From the NCBI RefSeq assembly GCF_004798865.1, contig NW_025336480.1, forward strand, positions 26,834,389 through 26,898,388: 64,000 nucleotides of DNA, in the 5' to 3' direction. The translations under genes and the position numbers were made by a program. Shown here one piece after another: positions 45,199 through 56,589 of the stretch. Under the pieces are notes generated by a model. That model had not been told where the DNA came from and ran no database searches. It saw only the letters and a program-made list of their open reading frames with translations. The first letter of the stretch is position 1. Every line of letters starts with the position of its first letter. Source of the DNA: Varanus komodoensis. Its lineage: Eukaryota > Chordata > Lepidosauria > Squamata > Varanidae.

Positions 45199-45365
45199 GT
45201 GTAGCCTGAAGTGCCCGACTCTGCCTAATCTTGGAAGCTAAGCAGGGTCAGGCCAGGTTGCAATGTGGATGAGTGACTTAAATGTTGTAAACTGCCCAGA
45301 GAGCTTCAGCTCCAGGAGGTATAGAAATGTAATGTAATAAAATAATAACAAAAAAATAAAAAAGA
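45199..45365 (+). mobile_element. 5S-rRNA-derived SINE with L2-like tail, copy 2
   Basis: gtgtagcctgaagtgcccga, then cttggaagctaagcagggtc and aggccaggttgcaatgtgga, then tgagtgactt: close to 5S rRNA from its ctgaac..gcccgatctc region through box A to the intermediate element. It then joins ttgtaaactgcccagagagc, ttcagctccaggaggtatag and aaatgtaatgtaataaaa with an A-rich tail. It breaks off from 5S before box C, so it is not a 5S gene. The junction is the same as at 29030-29185. Confidence 0.9.
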
Positions 45366-47882
45366 GGATTTGTCACTACTTATATAGATGCAAATTTGGA
45401 AATTGCTATAATTTAAACAGGAATACATTTCACCATAGCAGGGAAGATTGTGGCCAGATGAAATGTGTGTCTATGCACAGCTGCTGCCAAGATGCTAACT
45501 TCTGATGGGCAGCTTCGAGCACCCACCTTGTTCCTTCTTTTGGCACTCCTTTATGATTAAATTGGACTTGAGCTGGAGAGCCCTTCAAATAGAGGATGAT
45601 TTCCGTTAAGAGAGCCTTTCTCTGTCGAGTTGGACACTTGGGTGCTGTAGAGACGCTCGCTGTGGGCTGTTATTCAAATGATTACAGAACTACTGGGAAG
45701 TTGAGACAATGTGTGTTAGCGAGGGTGAAACCAGTAGGGCCTGACTAGTAAATGGAGCATTTCATGAAGTGGCAGGCAACAACTATAGCTGAAAACCAAA
45801 AGGAGGAAAGCAGAGATTTCTGAAGAGGAGCTAAACCACAAAGCACGGCTGCACCAGAAACAGCCCAAGCATGAAAACAGTCCTGCTAGCACTGGAAATT
45901 TAAAATTGCTTTTTTTCCCCTGTTGGTCAGAATAGGATGATATTTGCAGGTAAGGCTGCCTTGCACGAGGGCATTGCACCTACCTGATGTCAAGGCATTA
46001 GGTGTAGGATCATTGTGCTGCATGTATTTATATCCTATTTTTAAGGAAACTTTTTTAAGGGCTCAAGCTTTCCAAATTTAAAAACAATAGGGGCGGGGGG
46101 GGGTATATAAGAGCAGTTTGATAGGGTTTTTTTGGGGGGGGGAGGGGATGTGTGAACATAGGATATCCTCCTATGTTCCCTGTGGAATATCACTCTCACA
46201 GTTAAGGCAGCCCTACTGGGGTCCCTAAATGATAAACCTGCCAAGTTTCGGAAGGATGGGATGCAGCAATTTGGAATGCAAGCTCTCTAGGTCTTCATTT
46301 GGGGGAGACAGGAAAGTGATCCCAATGGTTTTTCTATCTGAGGGAGGGGGAAATGGATTCACTAATTGGACAAAGTCACCTAAACAAACACACACAGAGA
46401 ACAATGCAAGGTTGAAGGAAAAAGTATGAGGGAACAATTGGGTAGGAAAAGACGTTTAAATGAAATCCTAATGAACAAAAGCTGAAGACAAGCCTCAAGC
46501 TAGAAACAAGTCACCCTATCCTGCCCTTGCTATGAATAAACTAACAATCCAAGTTACTTCCATTAAATTGCTCTGCCGCTAGACTGAGAGACACAAAACG
46601 ACTCAGGTTTTTTTATGAAAAAGGCACCAAGACACAAACTTGTACTTATATGTGGAAACAAGATGAGACAAGCTTCAGCCTGAAAAACTGAACAATCTTT
46701 GCAAAATCAAAATTTTCCAATCTGTCCATCTCTGCTCCCAAGTCTTGAACCTCTCCCTCCCCTCCTGCCCTGCTATATTCCTTGTTTGCCAAGAAATATA
46801 AGTGTACTGACCAAGCAACCTCAGAGAAAACAATACATAGCATTTCCAGTGAACCTCATCACAAGTTTCTCCTTGCCACTTCCCTGTGCTGAGAAACTGC
46901 TATTTCCTCTGCCATTGTCAATTGCAATGTATCCCGTTTCTCCTTTCAATAAATGTGATGACAGATTTCACAAATCTCTCATTGTGCCTTAATACAAATC
47001 TGGAAAATCTCAACTGAATTTCCATTTTGACATTTGTGATAGACTGTTTCCCATGAGAAAGAATGAAAAGTAGCAATAGGCATTCATACATTTTGACTGA
47101 TCTTTTTCCTCAGGTGAGTTTAACCAACAAAGTTGAAGGGTCTTTTAGCCACACCATGGCTGGTATTGCTAATCGATTTTAGTGTTCCAATGGGAGGCTT
47201 TATTGATCAGAGTAAATTTTAGCTTTGGCTTCATTAAAAGGCGAATGGAGAAGGTCTTTGCACAGCACTATAGCTCAACTTTGAACAGAAATTGCACACT
47301 TTTCATCTAAGTGCCAAGTGTGTGTGCTTTTTTGTGAAATACCGATGCCCCAATATCTGAACATGTTCACTATATTTAAGTCTGCAAATGGTACAAATGT
47401 AGCACTTCTATGAAAAATTCCCAATTTTTATGAGAGTACTACCTTATACCATGCTTAAATAGAAATATCTCCATCAGCAGGCCATGGACACATATGTGCA
47501 TTAATACTTGCCTCCATAGCTGAAACTAATTACCCTGTATTAGTCCAGAAATGGCGTAAATGAAAAGGAAATCGTGATTAGATGGGTCACTATGTTTTGT
47601 GACATAGTGCTTGATCAGTTACTCCAATGCATAACTGTGCCGTATAACATGCCCCTCTATTAACCCACAACTGGCTTGATTTTAAGGCTTTTCTGAAAAA
47701 GATCTCTTGAAATCCAGGAGTGTATAATCATTTCTGTTACAAGAAATCCTGTGCAGAAGTCCCTCCATGCTGAGCACACATTCGATGCACTAGCCATTTG
47801 CTAGTGTAGGCAAGAAGAAAGGCAAATGGGCACTGGCCACAGACATGAGTGGAGAGGGAAAAATTGCACAAGTGCATGCATC
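45366..47882. other. Intergenic, G-tracts and AT-rich unique DNA
   Basis: Two poly-G runs lie at 46089-46103 and 46133-46147. The 46980-47290 segment is unique, AT-rich and free of repeats, and could be conserved noncoding DNA. No exon is supported. Confidence 0.4.
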
Positions 47883-47890
47883 ATCACAAC

Positions 47891-48640
47891 CAGTGCTTTT
47901 TTTGTCATCGAACGCACCAGAACGGAGTTCTAGCACCTTTTTTTTTTTTATGGATTTTCCAAGTTTTAAAAGTAACTTGAAAATTTAAAAGTAAATTTGA
48001 TATTTGGTCCACATGGATTTGAATCGCCTTGTTGAGCGTAGCAGGTCGGCGGCAAAATCATTAAAATGGTGCATGCGGGCTGCTTGTGTGTCGAATCCGA
48101 TGCATGCGTACTTCATCTGCGCTGGTTGTGATGGCACCGCTCAGCTTGTGGTGCTGCTCGGCTTGTGATTGCTTGTGTGGTTGTGCGCTGAGTGCTTACT
48201 GTGGGCAGCGACCGTTATGTTTTGTTACACAACTGATGTGTGTGGGTGTGTGTACAGTGATTGACTACATGCGAAAGGTAAATAATTTATTTAAAAAAAA
48301 GTTGGTGAATTGAACACCTTTTTAAAATTTTTAATGTAAAAGTGTGACCCCAAATTTAAAAATGAAAAAAATTACTAATTACTTCTCAGCCACCAGTCCT
48401 GCTAATAAAAAGGCCAGAATATTAACAGACACAATGACAGAACACGTATATACTAACAGTAGGGAAAGGAGTCAAGAAGATTTGTCGGACGAGAATTGGA
48501 CAAAACTTTGGAATTTACTATGAACATTTGCCTTAAATACAATAAACTAAATTTATGTTAAGAAGTGAATATATAATTTTTAAATAAAAGATTAACAAGA
48601 TGTGAGTTCAGGCACCTTTTTTCTTACAAAATAAGCACTG
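47891..48640 (-). mobile_element. Nonautonomous hAT element, family 1, copy 3 (long form)
   Basis: 750 bp in inverted orientation to copies 1 and 2. The ends are CAGTGCTTTTTTTGT and TTACAAAATAAGCACTG. The target duplication is atcacaac at 47883-47890 and atcataac at 48641-48648, one transition apart. From 47905 to about 48285 it follows copy 2 in reverse complement (gagcgtagcaggtcggcggc, aatccgatgcatgcgtactt). Between about 48288 and 48600 it carries roughly 310 bp absent from the other copies, before rejoining the shared gagttcaggcacctttttt. No transposase frame is recognised. Confidence 0.92.
48288..48600. other. Unexplained 310-bp segment inside hAT copy 3
   Basis: An AT-rich segment with a short open stretch reading TEHVYTNSRERSQEDLSDE, then NWTKLWNLL and a stop, followed by an aataaactaaatttatg...aataaaagattaac 3'-UTR-like part. 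It may be the 3' end of a retrotransposon inserted into the hAT, or internal sequence kept from the autonomous parent. I do not recognise the peptide. Confidence 0.5.
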
Positions 48641-48689
48641 ATCATAACCATAGTTAACTCCTGCTTTAGTTAACTTCTCCTTTAAGGAA

Positions 48690-48885
48690 CACAAGGAGGC
48701 TTAAGTGAGTCTCTTCCTCCTTTTTTTAAATCCTCCTAACAACATTCCTGCAAGGTAGGTTAGGCTGTGAGTTAGAGACTTTCCCCGAGTCAGCCAGCAG
48801 CCTTCATGACTATGCAGGAGCTAGAACCCAGACCTCCCAGATCACGCCCCCACTCCTGAACCACTTCACCAGCCTGGCTGTCTAA
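48690..48885 (-). mobile_element. Sauria SINE, diverged
   Basis: The plus strand reads tcctgcaaggtaggttaggc, gagttagagactttccccga, gagctagaacccagacctcc (inverted B box) and tgaaccacttcaccagcctg (inverted A box). This is the reverse complement order of a Sauria SINE. Confidence 0.8.
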
Positions 48886-51489
48886 GCTGGGAGAGGTTTC
48901 AGGGGTGCAACAGTTACCCAGCCTGGTTTTCCTTTGCAGCAAGGTCGCAGCACAGTAATTGTGCTATATACTGTTTGTGTGCATTCACAAGCACAGTTGA
49001 GAGCAGAGTGCAGATGGAGGCACTCTGCCCTGCCTCCAGCAGCTAGCCAAAATCTGCCACTCCCGCCTGGGCATGGCTTGGGACTCAGCCACATCCAGAG
49101 TGCTCCGGTGCTCTCCACTTGCCTTTGTCTTAAAGTGCCAGCCTAGGCCTTTCCAAACACAGACATGGCCAGGATACCAGCAGGTAAAGGGAAGGGAAGC
49201 CCCTTCCAGAAGAGTCCCTCACTACTTCTCATGCCCAGGGAGGAGGGAAGACGAATCCTTTGTCTCCATGGCAACCTCCGGCCTTTCTTTACCTCATCAT
49301 AGAAGGCACCTGGCTAGCCATTCAGCTGGCTTTGAGGGCCTTAGCAGGCTCTACAATTGCAGACATGCAGGACTGGCAGGGACCCCCAGACTTCATGTAG
49401 CTGAACCCCCAAATTCCAAAACAAGACTTTAAGCAGATTTAGAATACTTGCTGGTGAACTGCAGACCCTACCTGGGCTTTCTAATCCTCTCACAGGATAA
49501 GAATTGCATGAGGGAGACCAGGGCGGACAGTCCAAGCCAGTTCCCTCTGTCCCCACCCCTGCTGCCCTGCATGAGCTGAATGGGCCACCCAGCGTTTCTG
49601 GAGAGTCCCCATTTGCAGAAGACCCCTTCAGCTAGCGAAGGCCAGCAGGGGTGGTCGAGGAGCAGGGCCAGCAGAGGGGCAGAGCTAGCTGCCTGTCTGC
49701 AGAGGGATCGGAACCCCCATGGAGGGCTGCAGAAACATGCCTTTGGTTTTTGTTTGTACAATAATTAAAACAAGATCAGTCAATTATGTTTAAGCTGTAG
49801 CATTCAGTGAAACTAAAGGAACAATGAAATGTAGAGTTCCTTTTCATTTTAGTACCCCTGCTGGCCAATTAGCCTCGCAAACAGCACTGTGATATACCCA
49901 GAGAAATCCTGCCATGATGTTTGTTTAATGGTGTCAGTGCATGGCAATTCCCTGTGAGGGGTTCTTGTGGGAGGATAAAATGAAAGCCATCTCTAAAAGG
50001 GACAGTTGCTTTTAGATGCTCTTAACTGGAAATGCTGTTTGCAATGCCTGGTTAGTGTGTGTGTGTGTTCATTTCTTCCAGTATTCACACCCCAAATCTC
50101 CCCTCCCCTCCTTTTGCTCCTGTACTACATTCTTTCCTTCTTAGTTTACCCAGGTGTTTGGCTGCAATGCTTGATTTTCACTGTAATCCTCTTTGTCCAG
50201 GGCTGTTTGCGAGTGCATTTCCCTCTTCTGTTCTCCTTTCCTATCCTTTCCTTTCCACAGCAGCGGCTGCTCCTGAGAGTTATTCTTCCATTGCTGGGTT
50301 CCCAGGGCCTTCCCTGTCCTTCGGGTTGGATGGTGCATTCCCAGGTCCTGACTGACCATGCCAGTTCCTACTTGCATAGCTCACACTCCAACTCTCTCTC
50401 CTCCTCAGTGCTCCTGTCCAAGTCGTGGCTGCCTCCTGCCAGTCTCCATCTCTTCTGTTGTCTTTAGATTTACTGTCATTATGTCCAACAGTTGCTGCCT
50501 GGTCTCTCTCATTCTCTCCCCTAATCTGTGTCCTGCTTCCTCAAGCCTAGTCACTGTGCATCTATCCATCTATCCATCCATCCATCCATCCATCTGGGGA
50601 TACATTTTTCAAAAGAGCCATAAAAACAAGACTGTTGGTTATAATCAACAGAAACAAATCTTTGCTGTAAGGTCCAGGCTGAAGGGAAGGCCGGTGAAAA
50701 CAGGTGGGTCTCACACCTTTCCTAAAGATTCACAAAGAAAGTGCCTGATAAACCTCCGGGAGAAACTGTAGGGCCACTACAAAAAGGCCCTCTCACTGTC
50801 CTTGCCAGCCTAACTTCCCATACTTCAAGCTGAAACTGCTGCATCTGACACAGGGACGGATGGACGGATGGACGTGTGTTTCTGGTCTGTGACCCTTTTA
50901 CATGCATTCATTCCGAAGTTCTTTGCCTCCTGTTTCCCCAATTATGTGTGGATCTTTAAAATCTACTTGAAAATTTGTATATGTGTTTAAAAATGGGCTT
51001 ATGAGCATATTTTGTTACCAAAGACACGTTTCTACGCATATTTTAAACACAAAAGGTGCACTTTTTTGAGCCACCAAGTGCCATGCAGGCTGTAGAAGAC
51101 TGAAACTGGAAGGAGAGAAGCTAGGAGTCAGATGTGTTCGCTTCAGAAAGCACTGAGGTTCAATTTTGCAAGCATCACAGACTGGGAGTGCCAGGCATGT
51201 CTTGCCCACCTCCATCCCCTGCTGCTTCCTCCTTGAAGAGGTGAAGCCCTGCTTATCTGCAGCGCCATGTGCCAGCACTCCTGTTCTCTCCTTCCCAGAC
51301 AGAAAGCGGGAGAGAGTCCAGCGTGCCCCTCCTGCAAATGTTGCCCAGCCAGAGGGAGGCCGGCCGGCCGGCCACTGTGCCCTCACATGGAGGCTGCCTT
51401 GCCTGCCTGGAGCAAGAGGGAGGTTGGCCCGTGTGAGGCCAGCTCATCCCCATGTCCTCTTGCTGCTGCTTCCCTGAAGGAGTGTAAGA
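48886..51489. other. Intergenic, with tetranucleotide repeat
   Basis: No exon is supported. It contains (GT)n at about 50054-50068, the (ATCC)n array listed next, and a separate short gacggatggacggatgg repeat near 50852. Confidence 0.4.
50560..50594. repeat. (ATCC/ATCT)n microsatellite
   Basis: About eight atcc/atct units. Confidence 0.92.
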
Positions 51490-51582
51490 CAGCGGCCAGC
51501 GGCTGGAGCTGGCTTGGGCCAGGGGTCAGACTAGATGGTCCAGGATGCCCCTTCTGACTCACTCTGTTTCTGTGTTTCCTTC
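51490..51582 (+). mobile_element. CR1 LINE 3' UTR fragment (subfamily of the 29-34 kb copy)
   Basis: gcggccagcggctggagctg, ggtcagactagatggtccag and ccccttctgactcactctgt. It aligns with the 3' end of the large CR1. Confidence 0.85.
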
Positions 51583-53176
51583 GGCCATCATTCAGCTGAA
51601 GAGAAAGGGGGAAGATCCTCTCTGTGGCAGACAGAATGGTGTTGTGACCTCACACTGATGCGGCCCGCCTGGAGGACAGCAACTGGCCCACGGCCCTTCC
51701 ACGGCACCTAGTACCCAAAGGAGAGAGCCACGCTGGCTCTGTGCCCATCTCTCGCCAGCCACATTCATGGGAAGGTGCCCTTTGCGTTCCAGCTCAGGCA
51801 GACATTTCTTAACCATCTTTCGGACTCTCCCCCGCTTGCAAATGCAGGGTTTCCTGCCTTGGGCACAGCCACGGCCCTTGGTTGTCCTTTAAATGTGGAA
51901 AGGGTGGTGGCTGCTGGCTCCCATCCAGTTGGAGCACTGGTCCAGGAGTTAAACCCACTTTTGACAATGTATGAGGGCAAAAGCAAAGGGTCCCCCCCTC
52001 CCCCGCCCCCCACAGGAATGGACACCAGAGCCTATTATTTCATGTTGTCTAAGAGCAGTGGGCAAACTAGGTCATGCCTTTCGCTTTTCACATTTAGGGT
52101 AGTGATTTGCAGAGGCAAACAGGAGGCCTGTTAGCAGAATGTCCTGCTGGTTAACTGGAATGCTGCAACGCTTTCTTGCTGCGAGCCTTCACACCCCGCA
52201 GCCTGTTCCTTGCAAGCGAGCTGGAGCGGCTTCTGGGTTCCTTGCCTGCAAGCCTAAACTGGGAGGGCAGCAGCCCTGAAGTGGAGGGCAGGGTTAGGGT
52301 TAGGGCTCAAGGGTTTTGCCACCCTGCTGTCCATCCCTGTTGGAACTTGTATTGCAAGAGTCCAGGCTGTATGACCTGCCTCTGGATTGTCTTATGCCAT
52401 CTTTATGCCAGAAGCCTAGAAAATCCAGCTCTGCATATATGCATAATTCTAAGAATGCTTCATTGCATTGCAGCGTTGTGCTGAGAGCTAGCGTGATGGC
52501 CAGCTAGTCACAAATGATGTTTATGGATACTACAATGATTTGCATTTCCTGAGGCTGTAAGGTGTTACCACTGCATGCCATTAAAATAGTTGGGCCTTTC
52601 TAGTGAATTGGCACTCATGGTTATCCATGAATTTATCATACTCAAATAGGGCATGCTAAACTGTACAACACCCCAGTCTTGTCGACATCCCATGCATGAT
52701 GGGTGGGATTCCATTGTGCTTCTGTGCTTCTGCTCTTGTTGCTTGACTAGTAGGACTCACAGCTCATGCTCCACCGAGGCCCCATGCCCAAAAGCATTCC
52801 TTCTGCAAACTGCTACCCTGCCTCACTCCAGGCATGAGTCATTCCCCCACCTTGTCTTTGCTAAAGAACCCCCCTGGCTTCCCATTGTGCTAGTGGTGGG
52901 TCCTAGGAGCACATGGGGAGCAGAAGAGATGTCCCTATGTTATTTACTGAGAGCACTTGGAGGTGATGGGGTGGAGGGGGAGGTCCAAATGGCGCCTGAC
53001 TACCACTCAGTGCTCTAATAAATGGGTGCTGTAGTTATTCTCACTGGGAATAATGGAACCCTAAAATGAAATTAAAGTACCACACACCACACTGCCAACA
53101 AAGATCAAGCATGGTTTTAGCATAGTTGCTGCATAGTTTTACCCAAAAGTGCATCAACATGAATGTGCTGTGGGAC
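51583..53176. other. Intergenic, no gene recognised
   Basis: A 2.7-unit agggttagggttaggg at 52290-52305 is telomere-like but very short. The phrase cccattgtgctagtggtggg near 52880 recurs in similar form near 56260 (ccccattgtgctagcagtgg), hinting at an unnamed old repeat. Confidence 0.4.
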
Positions 53177-53249
53177 TTGAGACATTCAGGTGCAATCCTG
53201 TGCATATGTAGACATATTCATGCACAGGATTGTGCCCTTAATGTCTCAA
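53177..53249. repeat. Near-perfect 29-bp hairpin (group A-related)
   Basis: Arms 53177-53205 and 53220-53249 pair with only a few mismatches and one bulge around a 14-nt loop. They include perfect blocks ttgagacatt/aatgtctcaa and caatcctgtgcat/atgcacaggattg. The inner block is the group A tip module. Confidence 0.85.
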
Positions 53250-54597
53250 ACTGTTAATGAGGCAATAAGTGCACTTTTATGGGATGCAAAGCAAATTATT
53301 ACATGGGAATTATGTCCTGCATAGAGAGTAATATTGCAGCTAGATAATTAAAGCGAAGCTCCTGACAATAAAATCACAAATTATGGATAATTCAAGTAGT
53401 TGTATAGTCTTTATGAGATTTTAGTTTCAGTCCTCTTAATACAAACATGCTAGGAAATCCAAAGAGCTCTGAGGAAAGGACTGTACCATTTTTACCCTGT
53501 TGCAGAGTTTAAAAATAAGAACTGGGATTCACCTTACCTGTGATCACAACCTTAAACCACCCCTGCCTGTCTCTTTTAATTTATGAAGGGAAATTGCCTG
53601 GACTCACCTTTCGCCTGGGATATCAGTTATCTTGCTTTTACTAATAGTCTGTGATTCAGACATTGCTCCAGAGGTGTGCCCTTTACAGTAAACACAATAA
53701 AAAGGTTGGTCAGTGATGGATTCTGTCCCATCTGCTGCCTTTCAAAGCAAGTGAGCTGCAAATATGTACACTTTAAACCATGGAAATACAGGCTTCTTCC
53801 TGTTCTGCAAACCTAAGCAACAATATCTTTCTGGGAAAGAACTTCAGTGCAGACAAAGATCTCCGGGACTGCCTTGTTTTCCAATGCAAGGCCTAAATAA
53901 ACTGGGAAAACAATGTGTCTTCAAATGTAATTTACAGGTCACTCAGATAACTTGACAGGAGAACTTGTCAAAAGGAACAGGTGTTTGGGAAAAAGCTGAA
54001 GACCAGGCCTGGTATTTATTCAGAGTAATATATGCAGGGCTCCCCTCCCCACTCCCACAAACAGAGAGGATCACTGAAGCCTGCAGATGAGGCCTGACAA
54101 CTCAGGCGCTGTGGAAGAGGAGTGCCATTTTTTCTTTGTTCTTTGGGCCTGCTGATTGTCAGCCGCGCAAATGGCTTGCACACAGCAAATACATCCCCAG
54201 GGGAACAATGGTAAATGAACTTGTAGTTGAGTAGTCTGGAACTGAGCTGAAAAGATTATTCATTAAATGTGCACACTCAAGCAAGAACTCATCTGACTCA
54301 TATTTGTGCTTATTGCATTTCTGCTGCACCTTTCTAGCTGAAATGGAATTTAAGGCAATTTATACATGTCAGAGGAAAACACCCAGAGAAAAAACACCAA
54401 GAAAATGGCAAAGCACAACTAATTAAATGCCAACATAAATTAAAATCAAGTACCACATCTTCAGAATAATAGACCCTACTAAATAATTTGAAAGGCTGAC
54501 AAAATAGGAATGCTTTGGATTGATACTAATGGTAAAGACATGAAGATGAACATAAAGATACATGAAGGCTAAAATCTGATACACAGATTTACCTGGA
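53250..54597. other. Intergenic, AT-rich unique DNA
   Basis: No repeat or exon recognised. Confidence 0.45.
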
Positions 54598-54656
54598 TGT
54601 CAGTTTCATTGAACTCAGTGGGACTTACATCTTAATAAACATGCCAAGGACTGCAC
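54598..54656. repeat. Foldback repeat, group A (half copy)
   Basis: ttgaactcagtgggacttac, then taataaacatgccaagg and actgcacc: one arm of the group A module. Confidence 0.55.
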
Positions 54657-56589
54657 CGTCTGCTCATTAGGCAAGGGTTATAATGTTCCAGAGACAGCAA
54701 AGCAAGTATGGTGAGAGGGGGTTGATATTAATCAGTATAAACTCTCCTTAACTCAGAGTTTGAGTAACAAACAACAGATTCAAGAGTTAATCTAACTCTT
54801 CTTTTAACCATCTAAAACAGCAACCTCACTACTCGTTCAGCTGAGCATCACGTGTTGTAATGCAAAAAGTGATGATTTATGAGAGCTCCTCAGAGGATCT
54901 TGGGTCCTGTGGTGCAAAATTCATGCCATGGTATCGCAACACACCCGAGAACAAGGTACAATAAAGAATTGTTCCTTTTTGGAAATGGCCAAGGGTGACA
55001 ATGTAACTAGGACCTTTTTAGACACACACAGAGATCATGGTTGTCTTGTGCCTGCGCAAGGGCATAAACTTCAGGTGCACATCCTTGTACTCTCAGTTCT
55101 AACTGAGAATTTATGCCAGTACCTTACTGGTCCTTTATCGGTGCAGCAACTGAATAGCATGATTGCATCCATTCTATCAATTCTATCTATCAAATATATT
55201 CTAGTGTTGCTATGTTTTCTCCAGAGGTAATCCAGTTATACTGGAAAGTGCTTGGATGTTTGTGTTCTGTGTCTAGGCAGTATATCAGATTAAAAGATGA
55301 AGAAGAATAAAATGCATAAATGAAAACACTTGCTTCCATTATGTAGCCATAAGGCCTATCCTAGGAGATTAAAACATAGCCAGCACAGGGAAAGACCAGT
55401 CTATCTTGAGATCACAGCATACAACAGAGGTTATTCTTTGATTTTGTCATAGCATGCAGGTACCCAGGCTAGTTAAAAGAACAACCCATTCTTTGACATA
55501 AGGCGCAGTTATGGAAATTGGCAGAGATGGTTCAGAAAAGGGATTGGACACATGCATAGAGGACAGGAGCTACAATGACTAAATAGAACCTCCAGCCAGA
55601 GAAGTAGTTTGCCTCTCAAGGCCAGCTGATAGCAGGCAGAGGCAAATAATCGATTGCTATCAAGTCCTGGTTGCAGGTGCACAGATGCATCTGGCTTGCC
55701 ACTGCTAGAAGCAGAAGAGTGGACCAGACAGCTCTTTGGTCTCTTCCTCCAGTCTGCGTCTTCAGCTATTACTCCCTGCAACCATTTGGAATCTACCCAC
55801 TTGCAAACATTGAAAGCTAGCTCTTGCCAAATTGTGGTGTGAACATCTAAAAGCTTGGCCAGTTTTATGTCTTTGCCTTCGAGCAAAGCTGAAGCTCATC
55901 CTGAGAATGTCCCTCAGCTGTATTTGGCAACATTTCTAATGAACAGACTTCATACTATAACCTCAGTCAGTACTTAAGGTGAAAGTGAAGCCATGGGAAA
56001 AGTTTTGACTGACTGTGCCTTTCATGTCTCTGTGGATTTTAAACCTTCTGGGCAAAATCCAATACTGCACTGTGTTTTCACACATTGTTGTTCCTGTGGG
56101 ATGCAGGGCTGGCACAATGGGAAACCTCATTTTTTTAATTGAATGACAAGCCTCATTTTTGAATTCTAGAAACACTCATTTTTGGATTGGAACAGGAATG
56201 TCCCGTTCCAGAAATGAGCATGTCTAATTTCCAGTTGCTTTGTGAACAGTGAGCTCCCCATTGTGCTAGCAGTGGGGATTACTGGCATGAGAGCACATTG
56301 GATATCACCCTTTCCTTCCTGAGAACCCTTTCCACATCAGTTTTGCCTGCTGAGGACCCCCTGAACGATTATCATGGTTCTAATTTGTCTTGCAAAAGGT
56401 GCTGCAATGTGTTGCATTGCATACTGAAATCTATGAGGTGCAGTGCCAAGGCCCGTGGTGCTGCATTGCTACCTCCACCTGAACTGAGAATGCACTTTGG
56501 AATACACCAAACTCTTCCCTGATCACTTTGTACTGGACAGGGAGCTTTCCAAACAGAGAGATGCTTGGAAGCTGGTCAATTAAGAGAGA
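54657..56589. other. Intergenic, just downstream of PLCB1
   Basis: No feature supported. The open frames at 54928-55230 and 55509-55886 have no domain signature. Confidence 0.45.

Noticed and set aside
45199-45285. 5S rRNA gene
   Set aside because: The 5' start and the whole 3' third including box C are missing, and it is joined to a LINE tail. It is a SINE component.
52290-52305. Interstitial telomeric repeat
   Set aside because: Fewer than three TTAGGG units, within chance for this length of DNA.
53177-53249. CRISPR-like or attachment-site structure for the short palindromes
   Set aside because: They are single or dispersed hairpins in vertebrate DNA with no regular spacing. Not an array.
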